This document shows positions 10,371 through 19,279 of a stretch of DNA of 64,000 bases, piece after piece. Origin of the DNA: Brenneria sp. hezel4-2-4 (lineage in GTDB: Bacteria; Pseudomonadota; Gammaproteobacteria; Enterobacterales; Enterobacteriaceae); contig NZ_JABJXS010000004.1 in the NCBI RefSeq assembly GCF_013155275.1, forward strand, positions 124,001 through 188,000, given 5' to 3'. The position numbers and the translations under genes were made by a program. Each line of letters begins with the position of its first letter. Positions within the stretch are counted from its first letter, which is position 1. The notes below the pieces were generated by a model. The model was not told the DNA's origin and did not search any database. It saw only the letters and a list, made by a program, of their open reading frames with translations.

Positions 10371-10532
10371 CGAATTATTTAGGGTATAGCAGATAAAATA
10401 CCGGAGAACATCCTGGTATTTGAACACGCAGCGCCGGGTTATTTTGCGTTACGATTCACACTTAATGTAAAAGTGATGTAATGGAATAAGATTATATGTG
10501 ATTTTGATCACATATATACCCTAAATAATTCG
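10371..10532. repeat. 18-bp perfect inverted repeats bracketing the deo promoter region
   Basis: The 18 bases at 10371-10388 (CGAATTATTTAGGGTATA) recur as an exact reverse complement at 10515-10532. The 126 bp between them include the CRP site. Similar TATACCCTAAATAATTCG sequences are dispersed intergenic repeats in Serratia, Pectobacterium and Yersinia genomes as I recall them. This may therefore be a small MITE-like element that landed in the deo control region, or two independent copies of the repeat. Confidence 0.7.
10497..10512 (-). promoter_or_regulatory. CRP binding site upstream of deoC
   Basis: TGTGATTTTGATCACA is a perfect TGTGA-N6-TCACA palindrome, the CRP-cAMP consensus. It lies about 141 bp before the deoC start. 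The deo operon of E. coli is known to be CRP-activated and repressed by DeoR and CytR. I did not find a clear DeoR palindrome here. Confidence 0.85.
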
Positions 10533-10585
10533 AATAGCGGGCAGGAAAGGCCCAGCCTCAGCCCTCGATGAAGCAGACAGGCAGG

Positions 10586-11593
10586 TTATCCCGCAGGGAT
10601 GGCGTTAACTTCAACGGTGATGTGAACCAGTTCCTCATGTATGGCCAACTGCCGCTTGTAATAGTCGGGGCTGACGGGCTGTTCGGTCGTCAAACTCAGG
10701 ATACAGGCATATTTTGCCGTTCCCACCCGCCATACGTGTAGATCGGTTAGCTCAGCGGCAATGGGACTGGCTTCGATAACGTCCTTGATTTCATTGACTA
10801 CCGGCGCATCCATTTCCGCATCCAGCAAAACGCGACTCGTCTGGCGAATCAAGCCATAAGCCCATACGGCAACCAAGATGGCGCCCACAATCCCCATAAC
10901 CGGATCCAACCAGGCGGCGCCCCACAGCTTGCCGCCGATCAGCGCCACAATCGCCAGAACGGACGTCGCCGCATCGGCGATCACGTGGAGATAGGCCGAA
11001 CGCAGATTCAGATCCTGATGCCCCTCATGGGACGTATGCGCCTGGTGCTCGGGATGAGGGTGATGTGAATGAGGATCGTGGTGCGAATGAGGGTCGTCAT
11101 GTGCATGGCGATGTCCGTGCGAGTGACCATCGCCATGTGAATGGTGGCCGCGCAGCAGCCAGGCGCAGGCCAGATTAACCAGCAAACCGACCACAGCAAT
11201 CGCAATCGCCTGATCGTATTGGATCGCAGTCGGATAGAATAACCGTTCTACCGACTCATACAGCATAACCAGCGCCACGATCGCCAGCAGAATGGCGCTG
11301 GTGAAGCCCCCGAGAATTTCGATCTTCCAGGTGCCGAAAGTAAAACGCGTATCAGAGGCCAGCCTTCGGGCGGTTGCATATGCCAGCGCGGAAAGCCCCA
11401 GCGCCAGCGCGTGGGAGCTCATATGCCAACCGTCGGCCAGCAGCGCCATGGAGTTGAAATACCAGCCGCCCAGAATCTCAACCACCATCATCACCGCCGT
11501 CAGCAATGTGGCATAGCGGGTGTTTCTTTCCGCCAGAGGATTCCCCTCATCAAAAACATGTGAATGCGATCCGCTTACCTGTGTCAATGACAT
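10586..11593 (-). CDS. dmeF: Cation diffusion facilitator, DmeF-type Co2+/Ni2+ efflux protein
   Basis: This 335-residue CDF transporter should export divalent metal from the cytoplasm using proton exchange. The metal site is seen as LLADGWHMSSHA in helix 2 and HVIADAATS in helix 5. A His/Asp-rich cytoplasmic loop of about 45 residues (GHSHGHRHAHDD and similar) separates helices 4 and 5. A cytoplasmic C-terminal domain follows (TDLHVWRVG). The long His loop and the RcnR-like neighbour point to the DmeF branch, known for cobalt and nickel, rather than the iron/zinc FieF branch; this metal assignment is inferred. The start at 11593 has a GGGAG sequence 8 bases upstream. Confidence 0.85.
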   Translation of the reverse strand: MSLTQVSGSHSHVFDEGNPLAERNTRYATLLTAVMMVVEILGGWYFNSMALLADGWHMSSHALALGLSALAYATARRLASDTRFTFGTWKIEILGGFTSAILLAIVALVMLYESVERLFYPTAIQYDQAIAIAVVGLLVNLACAWLLRGHHSHGDGHSHGHRHAHDDPHSHHDPHSHHPHPEHQAHTSHEGHQDLNLRSAYLHVIADAATSVLAIVALIGGKLWGAAWLDPVMGIVGAILVAVWAYGLIRQTSRVLLDAEMDAPVVNEIKDVIEASPIAAELTDLHVWRVGTAKYACILSLTTEQPVSPDYYKRQLAIHEELVHITVEVNAIPAG

Positions 11594-11618
11594 CACCTGC
11601 TCCCTCGCCTCTGCAATA

Positions 11619-11633
11619 TACTCCCCCCCAGTA
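11619..11633 (-). promoter_or_regulatory. RcnR/DmeR-type operator before dmeF
   Basis: Read on the minus strand, the site is TACT, seven G bases, then AGTA, which fits the RcnR consensus TACT-G6-N-AGTA with no mismatch. It lies 26 bp before the dmeF start and behind the repressor gene. It should be bound by the metal-free repressor encoded at 11743-12018 and released by cobalt or nickel. Confidence 0.85.
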
Positions 11634-11742
11634 TATTACACTTAATGAAACAGTGAACCTAATCATCAGCGAAAAGCAAAATAGCCGGATAACAAGAGGA
11701 ATACCGCGGACGACACCACGCCGCCCGCCGGGTGCGGAATCT

Positions 11743-12018
11743 TTATTTGAGGTAGGATCGGATCACGGAGACAATCTCTTCAAGATCGCTGCTGCGCTCT
11801 TGCGATGAGTGGCTTTCATCCATTAAATGCTCACGGATATGCCCTTCCAGCACTTCCGTCATCAGACCATTGACCGCGCCGCGCACCGCCGCTATCTGCT
11901 GCAAAATATTCAGGCAGGGCATCCCGCTTTCCAGCGCTTTTTCAATCGATTCGGTCTGGCCTTTTATACGCCTGACGCGCGCCAGCAGCTTTTTCTTACC
12001 CTTAATGGTATGCGACAT
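11743..12018 (-). CDS. dmeR: Metal-sensing repressor of the RcnR/CsoR family
   Basis: This all-helical 91-residue repressor resembles E. coli RcnR along its whole length. Starting at [10 protein letters not shown], the residues that form the Ni/Co site in RcnR are all present: His3, Cys35, His60 and His64. The [14 protein letters not shown] core is the family signature. This set fits a Co/Ni sensor rather than a Cu sensor (CsoR uses Cys-His-Cys). An upstream in-frame start would add seven residues and spoil the His3 register. It lies directly upstream of dmeF on the same strand, the dmeRF arrangement. Confidence 0.88.
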   Translation of the reverse strand: MSHTIKGKKKLLARVRRIKGQTESIEKALESGMPCLNILQQIAAVRGAVNGLMTEVLEGHIREHLMDESHSSQERSSDLEEIVSVIRSYLK

Positions 12019-12184
12019 ACCTTCCCCCGGATATACCATTAATCATGAAGCAGAGTATAACGCAGCGCTAACCTGCAGGCATCGTCAGACACGTTTTTTC
12101 CAACAGACGCCGCCCGACTTCAATCTGTCGCGCAGGCGTCGTAGAATGCCGCAGACCCATGCGACAAAAGCGATAAATAAAACC

Positions 12185-12478
12185 ATGACCGCACACTCCG
12201 CCGCTCCCCACTGGTATTTGTATATGCTGCGTACGGCAACCGGCCTGCTCTACACCGGCATCACCACGGATGTGACCCGCCGGCTGGCTCAGCATCAGTC
12301 AGGAAAAGGGGCGAAAGCACTGCGGGGAAAAGGCGAATTGACGCTGGCGTTCCAGTGTCTGGCGGGCGATCGCTCAAGCGCGTTAAAGCTGGAATACCGT
12401 ATCAAGCAGTTAAGCAAAGAGCAAAAAGAACGGCTGGTGCAAGACCAGCCCGTATCGCTATCCGACCGTTTATCCTAG
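12185..12478 (+). CDS. yhbQ: GIY-YIG nuclease-fold protein YhbQ
   Basis: This 97-residue protein is a stand-alone GIY-YIG domain of the UPF0213 group. It has the [20 protein letters not shown] motif with both Tyr residues, then the Arg in DVTRRLAQH and a C-terminal Glu ([14 protein letters not shown]). The family is UvrC-like; E. coli YhbQ has been linked to DNA damage, but its substrate is unsettled. The frame stays open about 300 bp upstream, but the ATG at 12185 gives the family length. Its last four bases overlap convergent yhbS. Confidence 0.92.
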   Translation: MTAHSAAPHWYLYMLRTATGLLYTGITTDVTRRLAQHQSGKGAKALRGKGELTLAFQCLAGDRSSALKLEYRIKQLSKEQKERLVQDQPVSLSDRLS

Positions 12479-12978
12479 AAACGATTAAAGGGCTCGGCAT
12501 ATTGCACCAGCCCGCTCGCCCCTTCGAAATGGTTATCCGCCAGCGGATACACCTGAAAGGCGGCGTCGCTCTCAGGCCAACGGCAATACAACTGTTGTTC
12601 CGCCGCCGGAACGAAACCAAACCGGGCATAATAGGCCGGATCGCCCAATACCACCACTGCGGTGTAGCCGAACTCATTGAGCGCATCCAGACCCTCATAC
12701 ACCAGTTGTTCGCCCAACCCTTGCCGACGCAGGCTTTCTTCCACCGCCAACGGGGCCAGCGCCACCCATTGACGATCTTCTCCTTCAATGAGTACCGGGC
12801 TGAATGCGGCATATCCCACCACGCCGCCTTCATCATCCGTCGCGACAATGCCTAACGTTAGCTGCCCATCTTCACGCAGTTGATGGATCAAATCGGCCTC
12901 GGCCTCCGTCGGAAACACCCGACGCAACAGGCTATCGATCCCCGCCGCATCGACCGGTATTTCAACACGCACTAACAT
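12475..12978 (-). CDS. yhbS: GNAT family N-acetyltransferase YhbS
   Basis: This 167-residue protein has a single GNAT fold. The acetyl-CoA pyrophosphate loop is [14 protein letters not shown], preceded by the [11 protein letters not shown] strand, and [14 protein letters not shown] is typical of the YhbS subgroup. The acceptor substrate is unknown. The gene overlaps ubiT by 7 bp on the same strand, so the two are probably co-transcribed. Its 3' end overlaps convergent yhbQ. Confidence 0.92.
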   Translation of the reverse strand: MLVRVEIPVDAAGIDSLLRRVFPTEAEADLIHQLREDGQLTLGIVATDDEGGVVGYAAFSPVLIEGEDRQWVALAPLAVEESLRRQGLGEQLVYEGLDALNEFGYTAVVVLGDPAYYARFGFVPAAEQQLYCRWPESDAAFQVYPLADNHFEGASGLVQYAEPFNRF

Positions 12979-13496
12979 GAGACAGATGCATGATTAGCGG
13001 ATTGAACCACGCCCTCTTGTAAACCCGCCTCGACAAAATCGGCCAGCTGCAACAACCCGATACGCAATGGCGCCGGCATAGCTTCCAGTTCAATGGCGTC
13101 CATCAGGTTTTTGACATACAGCCCGAGTTCGGTGTCGCCCTCGATACGCAATCGACGCTGAAAAAACAGCGTATCCGGATCTTCCTTACGCGCCGCGATC
13201 AGGATGAGATCGTTCGCATCGGCGCTGAAGCTGACGTCCGCCACTTCCTGATTGCTCACCACCAGCCGGTTATCGCGCAGCGTCATACACCACTGCAAGC
13301 CGATGTCCCGAACCTCAATCTTTAACCAGCGATCGGCCAGAAACGCCAGATCGCCGTCTTCCAGCGCCTGACGAAACTGCCAGCTCAACATTTGCTCCAG
13401 AACCTGACGCTGTAAGGCAAAAGGAGTGAACTTTAATGGCTTACCCAATAAGCCCGGCCCCTGGCGCACAATCTGCGCCCGTAGTTTTTCCAACAC
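12972..13496 (-). CDS. ubiT: SCP2-domain ubiquinone biosynthesis accessory protein UbiT
   Basis: UbiT (YhbT) carries a sterol-carrier-protein-2 domain and is needed in E. coli for making ubiquinone without oxygen, together with UbiU and UbiV. The 174-residue length equals the E. coli protein. The SCP2 core is seen in DVSFSADANDLILIAARKEDPD and FFQRRLRIEGDTELG. I chose the GTG at 13496 because AGGAG lies seven bases before it; a longer frame to 13559 has no such site. It is divergent from ubiUV across a 315-bp region. Confidence 0.93.
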   Translation of the reverse strand: MLEKLRAQIVRQGPGLLGKPLKFTPFALQRQVLEQMLSWQFRQALEDGDLAFLADRWLKIEVRDIGLQWCMTLRDNRLVVSNQEVADVSFSADANDLILIAARKEDPDTLFFQRRLRIEGDTELGLYVKNLMDAIELEAMPAPLRIGLLQLADFVEAGLQEGVVQSANHASVSC

Positions 13497-13654
13497 TGGC
13501 GTACTCCTCTTAACGCGATCTGTCCGTTCAGACAATCTATAGCCATTCTGCCACATCACACAAAGGCAGCCGAGGTCTATGTCAATAATTTAGTCTGTTC
13601 TTCGCCTATCCCGCCAATGCAGATGCAAGCTGTCTTCTTTCATTACACGATTAG

Positions 13655-13668
13655 CTGGTTTAAATCAA
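13655..13668. promoter_or_regulatory. Candidate FNR site between ubiT and ubiU
   Basis: CTGGTTTAAATCAA has one perfect FNR half-site (ATCAA) and a degenerate second half (CTGGT in place of TTGAT) at the right spacing. Anaerobic FNR control of ubiUV and ubiT is reported in E. coli, which makes the position meaningful. The match is partial. Confidence 0.4.
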
Positions 13669-13811
13669 AGTCCCGCCGTATCAGGTTAATTAAGATTCTC
13701 TATCGTTAAAAACATTCATCGACTGATAACAAATCTCATTAGTCCACCAACATCATTGATCGTATCGGCGCGTTGACTCTTCTGAGCGCTTTGATTAATG
13801 AAGGATCGTGT

Positions 13812-14807
13812 ATGGAACTGCTTTGCCCCGCCGGAAACCTACCGGCACTGAAAGCCGCTATCGATAATGGCGCAGACGCCGTCTATATCGGCCTGAAAGA
13901 TGACACTAACGCACGCCATTTCGCCGGACTTAACTTTACCGACAAGAAACTACAGGAAGCCTGTGAGTACGTGCGGCGACATCGGCGTAAGCTTCATATC
14001 GCCATCAATACCTTTGCGCATCCCGATGGTTTCGCGCGCTGGCAGCGCGCCGTCGACCTGGCGGCGCAAATTGGCGCGGATGCCCTGATCCTGGCCGATC
14101 TGGCGATGCTGGAGTATGCCGCGGAACGCTATCCCGATATTGAGCGCCACGTCTCGGTACAGGCTTCCGCCACCAATACGGAAGCGATTCATTTTTACCA
14201 GCGCCACTTCGATGTCTCGCGCATTGTTCTGCCCCGGGTACTTTCGATTCATCAGGTAAAACAGCTGGCCCGCACCAGCCCGGTGCCGCTGGAAGTGTTT
14301 GCGTTCGGCAGCCTGTGCATCATGGCGGAAGGCCGCTGCTATCTCTCGTCTTATCTGACCGGCGAATCGCCGAATACCGTGGGCGCCTGCTCGCCGGCGC
14401 GCTTTGTGCGCTGGCAGCAAACTGAAAAAGGCATGGAGTCCCGCCTCAATAACGTGCTGATTGACCGTTATCAGGACAACGAAAACGCCGGCTACCCGAC
14501 GTTGTGTAAAGGACGTTATCTGGTCGACGGGCAACGCTATCATGCGCTCGAAGAACCCACCAGCCTGAATACGTTGGAACTGCTGCCCGAGCTGCTGGCG
14601 GCCAATATTGCCTCGGTAAAAATAGAAGGACGCCAGCGCAGCCCCGCCTATGTCAGCCAGATAACCCGCGTCTGGCGTCAGGCGATCGATCGCTGTCTGT
14701 CCAATCCCGCGACGTTCAGCCCCACGCAGGAATGGATGGATGCGCTCGGCGCGGTGGCGGAAGGCACGCAAACCACGCTGGGCGCCTATCACCGCAAATG
14801 GCAGTAG
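13812..14807 (+). CDS. ubiU: O2-independent ubiquinone hydroxylation protein UbiU (U32 peptidase family)
   Basis: UbiU and UbiV form a [4Fe-4S] heterodimer required for ring hydroxylation of ubiquinone precursors in anaerobic cells. The 331-residue protein has the U32 fold (MELLCPAGNLPALKAAIDNGAD). The four cluster ligands reported for E. coli, Cys169, Cys176, Cys193 and Cys232, all fall at the same positions here. An upstream in-frame start would add 13 residues and is not supported. ubiV follows after 11 bp, so the two form an operon. Confidence 0.96.
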   Translation: MELLCPAGNLPALKAAIDNGADAVYIGLKDDTNARHFAGLNFTDKKLQEACEYVRRHRRKLHIAINTFAHPDGFARWQRAVDLAAQIGADALILADLAMLEYAAERYPDIERHVSVQASATNTEAIHFYQRHFDVSRIVLPRVLSIHQVKQLARTSPVPLEVFAFGSLCIMAEGRCYLSSYLTGESPNTVGACSPARFVRWQQTEKGMESRLNNVLIDRYQDNENAGYPTLCKGRYLVDGQRYHALEEPTSLNTLELLPELLAANIASVKIEGRQRSPAYVSQITRVWRQAIDRCLSNPATFSPTQEWMDALGAVAEGTQTTLGAYHRKWQ

Positions 14808-14818
14808 CAGGAGACAAT

Positions 14819-15697
14819 ATGAAATATGCATTAGGCGCCATCCTCTACTACTGGCCCAAAAGCGATATCGAAGCGTTTTATCAGGCGGCGATGAACAGCA
14901 GCGCGGACATCGTTTATCTCGGCGAGACGGTATGCAGCAAACGCCGCTCAATGAAAGTCGGCGACTGGCTTGATCTCGCCCGTCAGGTCGCATCCGGCGG
15001 CAAACAGGTGGCGATCTCCACGCTGGCGCTGCTTCAGGCGCCATCAGAACTGAATGAACTGAAGCGCTACGTTGAAAACGGCGATTTCCTGCTGGAAGCG
15101 AACGATCTGGGCGCCGTGAATATGGCCGCCGATCGTCATCTGCCTTTTGTCGCCGGTCACGCCCTCAACTGCTACAACGCTTATACCCTGCGCCTGCTGC
15201 ACAAACAGGGCATGGTGCGCTGGTGTATGCCGGTGGAGCTGTCCCGCGACTGGCTACAGCATCTGCTGAACCAGTGCGACGAGCTTGGATTCCGTCATCA
15301 GTTTGAAGTCGAAGTGCTGAGTTACGGCCACCTGCCGCTGGCCTATTCCGCCCGCTGCTTTACCGCCCGCTCGGAAAACCGCGCCAAGGATGAATGCGAA
15401 ACCTGCTGCATCAATTATCCGCAGGGCCGTAAGGTGCTGTCGCAGGAAAATCAGCAGGTTTTCGTGCTCAACGGCATCCAGACGCAGAGCGGCTATTGCT
15501 ACAATCTGGGGAACGAACTTGCCGGTATGGCCGGGCTGGTGGATATCGTTCGTTTATCGCCTCAAGGGACAGAGACGCTGGCGATGGTCGATGCCTTCCG
15601 CGCCAACGAAAACGGCGCGGCGCCGCTGAGGCTGGAGAAAAACGCGGACTGCAACGGCTACTGGCGACGGGTGGCCGGACTGGAACTGGTGCAATAG
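14819..15697 (+). CDS. ubiV: O2-independent ubiquinone hydroxylation protein UbiV
   Basis: This is the partner of UbiU, a U32-family protein of 292 residues, the same length as in E. coli. The cluster cysteines Cys39, Cys180, Cys193 and Cys197 are all present. The start ATG follows a GGAGA sequence in the short gap after ubiU. The 61 bp after the stop, before the convergent ABC permease gene, show no strong terminator. Confidence 0.96.
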   Translation: MKYALGAILYYWPKSDIEAFYQAAMNSSADIVYLGETVCSKRRSMKVGDWLDLARQVASGGKQVAISTLALLQAPSELNELKRYVENGDFLLEANDLGAVNMAADRHLPFVAGHALNCYNAYTLRLLHKQGMVRWCMPVELSRDWLQHLLNQCDELGFRHQFEVEVLSYGHLPLAYSARCFTARSENRAKDECETCCINYPQGRKVLSQENQQVFVLNGIQTQSGYCYNLGNELAGMAGLVDIVRLSPQGTETLAMVDAFRANENGAAPLRLEKNADCNGYWRRVAGLELVQ

Positions 15698-15758
15698 CGG
15701 CTGACGGATAAACGGAGCCGGCGCGCCGCCGGCCTCACACGCCAAAGACGTCCGCGAA

Positions 15759-16895
15759 TCAGAAGCGGCGGCGTAATATCCGGCGCAGTTGCGCCGTGTT
15801 ATGCAGCAATCCCACGCCAATACCAAGCAAGGTATACACCATTCCCAGCACCAGCAGCATCACCACATCGCGCCCTACTTCGCGCAGCGGCAGATCCATC
15901 TGGTTGATGCCGGCGATCGCTCTGGTCGCCCAGGTTGAAGGCAATATCGCTGAAATCGCCTGTACCCAGCCCGGCATCGACTGGACGGGCCAGATGGTGC
16001 CGGAAAGATAAAAAACCGGCATGGTAATAAACGACAGCGTCAGATAAATCATTTCCACGCGGCGCAGACACTCGGTCAGCAGTTTGCCCAGCCCCAGCAC
16101 CGCCAGCAGAAACGGAAAAGTCAGCAGCAGAATTTCACCGATATTGGCCGTCTGCCGGTAGCCCAATACCCAGGGCCACAGCACGAACAGCACAATCGAC
16201 AAGAAAAACCAGATCGGCAGCAGCGCCGACAGGCCGCCGAGATAAACCGCAATGGAGGGTTTTCCCTGCGGGGAGCTCTTCAGCGCGATGCTCACCCGCA
16301 CGCAGGCGATCAGCAGGGAGTGCTGCAACAGCATCACCAGCAAACCGGGGAAAATAATCGCCGCAAAACTGACGCCAGGGTTAAACAACCCCTGCGTCTG
16401 CCCCACCATCGGCATCAGAATCACCTCAGTCTGCTGGCTGCTGAATCCGCTGCGCAGCAGTAGATCCCGGTGATAAACCGCCAGCAGTTGCTGCCAGGCG
16501 GCCAGCACGTCCTGCTGAATCTGCCCGTTTGCCAGTCGGTTGGTGGCATCGCCGTAGGCCGGTATAATAATGGCCGCGCTGGCCAGCAGTTTTTTTTCCA
16601 GATCCGGCGGCAGGATAATGACGGCAAATAGCTGGCGTCGCACTAAATCTCGCTGCGCCTGCGGAAGATTGTCATAGCCGATTACCGCGATCTTCGGCGT
16701 GGCGTCCAGCTCACGGGTCAGCAGGCGGCTGGCGCGACTGTGATCCTGATCGATCACCGCCACCGGTAAATCCCACACCGTGTGATTGGCGTAAACCAGA
16801 CTCATCACGCACAGCGACGCCAGCAGCATCAGCCACATAGGACGTTCCAGCATCCCCATCAGCACCCGGCTGAATGTTTGCCAGTAGCTTTTCAC
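15759..16895 (-). CDS. ABC-2 type transporter permease (YhhJ-like), second copy
   Basis: This 378-residue inner-membrane protein has one N-terminal transmembrane helix, a long periplasmic segment (about residues 45-170), then five hydrophobic helices in the C-terminal half, the usual ABC2_membrane_3 layout. The FYLSGTIWPVQSMPGWVQ segment is typical of drug and polysaccharide exporters of this family. It overlaps the preceding permease gene by 4 bp. No ATPase gene is encoded next to it, so an ATPase from elsewhere or another energy source would be needed. Confidence 0.85.
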   Translation of the reverse strand: MKSYWQTFSRVLMGMLERPMWLMLLASLCVMSLVYANHTVWDLPVAVIDQDHSRASRLLTRELDATPKIAVIGYDNLPQAQRDLVRRQLFAVIILPPDLEKKLLASAAIIIPAYGDATNRLANGQIQQDVLAAWQQLLAVYHRDLLLRSGFSSQQTEVILMPMVGQTQGLFNPGVSFAAIIFPGLLVMLLQHSLLIACVRVSIALKSSPQGKPSIAVYLGGLSALLPIWFFLSIVLFVLWPWVLGYRQTANIGEILLLTFPFLLAVLGLGKLLTECLRRVEMIYLTLSFITMPVFYLSGTIWPVQSMPGWVQAISAILPSTWATRAIAGINQMDLPLREVGRDVVMLLVLGMVYTLLGIGVGLLHNTAQLRRILRRRF

Positions 16896-18046
16896 CGCTT
16901 TTCCTCCCGCTGGCTCAGGCGCTGATAAAGCCGGTTACGCACCAGCAGACCGGTCACCAGCGGATAAGCCGACAGCAGGCAACACACCCCGAGGATCGAA
17001 TACAGCGATACCTGACGCAGGAAGATATCGAACATCGCATACAGCGCGTGCGTCAACGGCTCAATTTGCGCAATGATTTGCGCCGGCAACGGCATGGAAA
17101 GTTCGGGCACCGCCAGACCGGAAAACGTCAGCGCGATACTGACGATAATCCCCATCATGGTATAGGCCGTCAGCGCCGTGCGGGTAAAGGTAAACAGCAG
17201 CACCCCGATGCTCTGCGCCGCCATCACATAGAAAAATCCCACCAGCAGCATATACAACGGGTTCCCGCTCATATGCGCATCCGAAAGCCATACCAGGACG
17301 GCCATTTCGACGATCAGCAACAGGGTATAACACAGGGTGTAGGGAGCCAGTTTCCCCAGCATCGCCGGTATAAAAGGCCGGCGTTCGACAATACTTCCGC
17401 TGCGCTCCAGCACATAGATCATGCAGGTGACGGCAAACAGCTGTAACAGATGAATGGTGGCGGCGAACTGCTGATAATAAACGTAGCTGCCGCTGGCATT
17501 GAACAGGCTGCCATAAGCCATGCTGACATCGCCCAATGCCGGCAGAGTATGTCCGGACTCCTGCGCGATAATGCCGCGATAGCGGCCGTTGAATTCGGCT
17601 ATCAGCGTGCTGAAATCCAGAGTGGAATAAAATCCCGCGCCATAAAACAGCGCATTGTAATAAAAAATCACGCTGGGTTGATGACCCGCCAGCACCCCGG
17701 CCTCAAAATCCGCCGGAATATACAGCAGGCCGTAATCCTGCGCGCTGCGCAATCGTTGCAGCGCCTCATCCAGTCCGCCCGTAACCGGTACGACACGGGC
17801 GTGGGATCCGGCATCCAGCTTACGGATCAGATCGCGAGACAGCGTACTGTGATCGTTATCGATCACCGATACCGGCAGATCCTGCATCGTGCCGACAGAA
17901 AAAATGCTGCCCAGCAGAATGAACAGCAAGAGCGGAAAACACCAGCCGAGCCAGTGCACCACCGGACTGCGCAGCGCCGTGTTGACCTCCAGCCGGAATG
18001 ACGCCCTGAAACTGCGCCAGGCGGCGTTTACTCTTTCCACTGCCAT
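16892..18046 (-). CDS. ABC-2 type transporter permease (YhhJ-like), first copy
   Basis: This 384-residue paralogue of the next gene has the same layout: a single N-terminal helix (VVHWLGWCFPLLLFILL), a periplasmic domain including DLPVSVIDNDHSTLSR, and a five-helix C-terminal membrane region. The matching VIDxDHS motif in both permeases shows that they arose by duplication or form a heterodimer. It overlaps the adaptor gene by 19 bp and the second permease by 4 bp, which indicates tight translational coupling in a three-gene operon. Confidence 0.85.
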   Translation of the reverse strand: MAVERVNAAWRSFRASFRLEVNTALRSPVVHWLGWCFPLLLFILLGSIFSVGTMQDLPVSVIDNDHSTLSRDLIRKLDAGSHARVVPVTGGLDEALQRLRSAQDYGLLYIPADFEAGVLAGHQPSVIFYYNALFYGAGFYSTLDFSTLIAEFNGRYRGIIAQESGHTLPALGDVSMAYGSLFNASGSYVYYQQFAATIHLLQLFAVTCMIYVLERSGSIVERRPFIPAMLGKLAPYTLCYTLLLIVEMAVLVWLSDAHMSGNPLYMLLVGFFYVMAAQSIGVLLFTFTRTALTAYTMMGIIVSIALTFSGLAVPELSMPLPAQIIAQIEPLTHALYAMFDIFLRQVSLYSILGVCCLLSAYPLVTGLLVRNRLYQRLSQREEKR

Positions 18047-18999
18047 AGCGCGCTCATTCCCGGCCTCAGTCCTTCCTGCGGCTGCAACGGGTACAGCCTG
18101 ACCTCGAACGTCTTCAGGTCGAAATCACCCGTGGCCCGCGTGGCGCGTTTAGTGGCGTAGTCGCCCAACGGGGCGATATAACGCACCTCGGCGTCGATCA
18201 TCCGGTCATTCAACGCAGGCACTCGCAGGGCGATGCGGTCACCTTTGCGTACGCCGGCCAGAATATCCTCACGCAAATTAAACACCAACCAGGCCTGCGG
18301 TACGCGCACCAGCGTGATAAGCGGACTGGCGGCGTTGAGCAGCACGCCCACCTCCGCCGGAATTGGCCCGACCTCGCCGTCCACCGGCGCTCTCACCTGC
18401 AATTCGTCCACCAGGACATTGATTTCCTGCAATTGTTGCTCAGCCTGACGCAGCGCCGCCGCGTAGTTTTCCCGCTGCTCGGGCCGATCGCCGTGTAAAC
18501 CTTCATCCAGATTGGCCTGTGCGGCCTGCACCTGCTGCCAGGCGCTATCACGCGCCTGCCGGGCGCTGTCCAGCGCCGAAGCGGAAGCATAGCCTTTTGT
18601 CGCGATACTGCTCTGACGGTTATATTCATGCAGAGCCTGCTGGTATTGCGCCTGCGCCTGAGCCAGCGTCGCCCGTAGCTGACGAACGCTCTCTTCCCGC
18701 GTACCGTGTTCAGACTGATCCAGCAGCGCCTGCGCCTGATCTCTGGCGGCTTCCGCCGCGCGCTGCTGCGCGATCAATTCAGCATTCTCCAGCGAAATCA
18801 GCAGTTGACCCGACTTGACGTCATCACCGCGCCGCACATGATGTTCAGTCACCCGTCCGGATGCCTTGGAAGATACGATCACCTCAGGCGCATCCACTTC
18901 GCCCTGCAACAGAATATCCTGATTATTGGCCCGAAAAAGCACCGCCAGCGCAATGGCCGCCACCACCAATAACAACGTAAATCTCGTCTTTTTATTCAC
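18028..18999 (-). CDS. HlyD/EmrA-family periplasmic adaptor
   Basis: This is a membrane fusion protein of 323 residues. It has an N-terminal anchor helix (about residues 8-22), a first lipoyl half (VSSKASGRVTEHHVRRGDDVKSGQLL), a coiled-coil hairpin rich in Gln and Ala (residues 75-185), the second lipoyl half (VRAPVDGEVGPIPAEVG) and a beta-barrel domain. It would bridge the two ABC-2 permeases to an outer-membrane channel. It is the first gene of the operon. The roughly 280 bp upstream are AT-rich and hold no gene. Confidence 0.88.
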   Translation of the reverse strand: MNKKTRFTLLLVVAAIALAVLFRANNQDILLQGEVDAPEVIVSSKASGRVTEHHVRRGDDVKSGQLLISLENAELIAQQRAAEAARDQAQALLDQSEHGTREESVRQLRATLAQAQAQYQQALHEYNRQSSIATKGYASASALDSARQARDSAWQQVQAAQANLDEGLHGDRPEQRENYAAALRQAEQQLQEINVLVDELQVRAPVDGEVGPIPAEVGVLLNAASPLITLVRVPQAWLVFNLREDILAGVRKGDRIALRVPALNDRMIDAEVRYIAPLGDYATKRATRATGDFDLKTFEVRLYPLQPQEGLRPGMSALWQWKE

Positions 19000-19279
19000 T
19001 TATCAACTCCAAGCCGCCCCGTGTCGATCGCTGGGTCACGATCCGCGAAACGCCTCACCGCCATCACATAAAATAATTAAACAAAATTAAAACAAACCTT
19101 TTACATTGTAACGCGATACCGAATCCCGCTTTAAACATAAAATAGTATGGCTGTTTTATCGGTGACGATCCGGTTTCCGCACTGTCGATTAACAACCGTA
19201 AATTCAGATTCGGGTATAAATTTAAGCCAAACGGCGTAATACTCAAGCCCATCTGGAACCTGATAAGCGAGCGTTCTCT

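Noticed and set aside
10586..11593. Assignment of the CDF transporter as FieF or ZitB
   Set aside because: The roughly 45-residue His-rich loop between helices 4 and 5 and the RcnR-type repressor with its operator fit DmeF better.
11870..12184. Long N-terminal extension of yhbQ
   Set aside because: The frame is open, but the GIY-YIG family length and the homology begin at the ATG at 12185; the upstream part is antisense to dmeR.
13950..15044. 364-codon minus-strand frame opposite ubiU/ubiV
   Set aside because: The two ubi genes have all cluster cysteines in the correct frame, so the antisense frame is a shadow.
19064..19252. 62-codon minus-strand frame upstream of yhbW
   Set aside because: AT-rich intergenic sequence without a start signal or motif.
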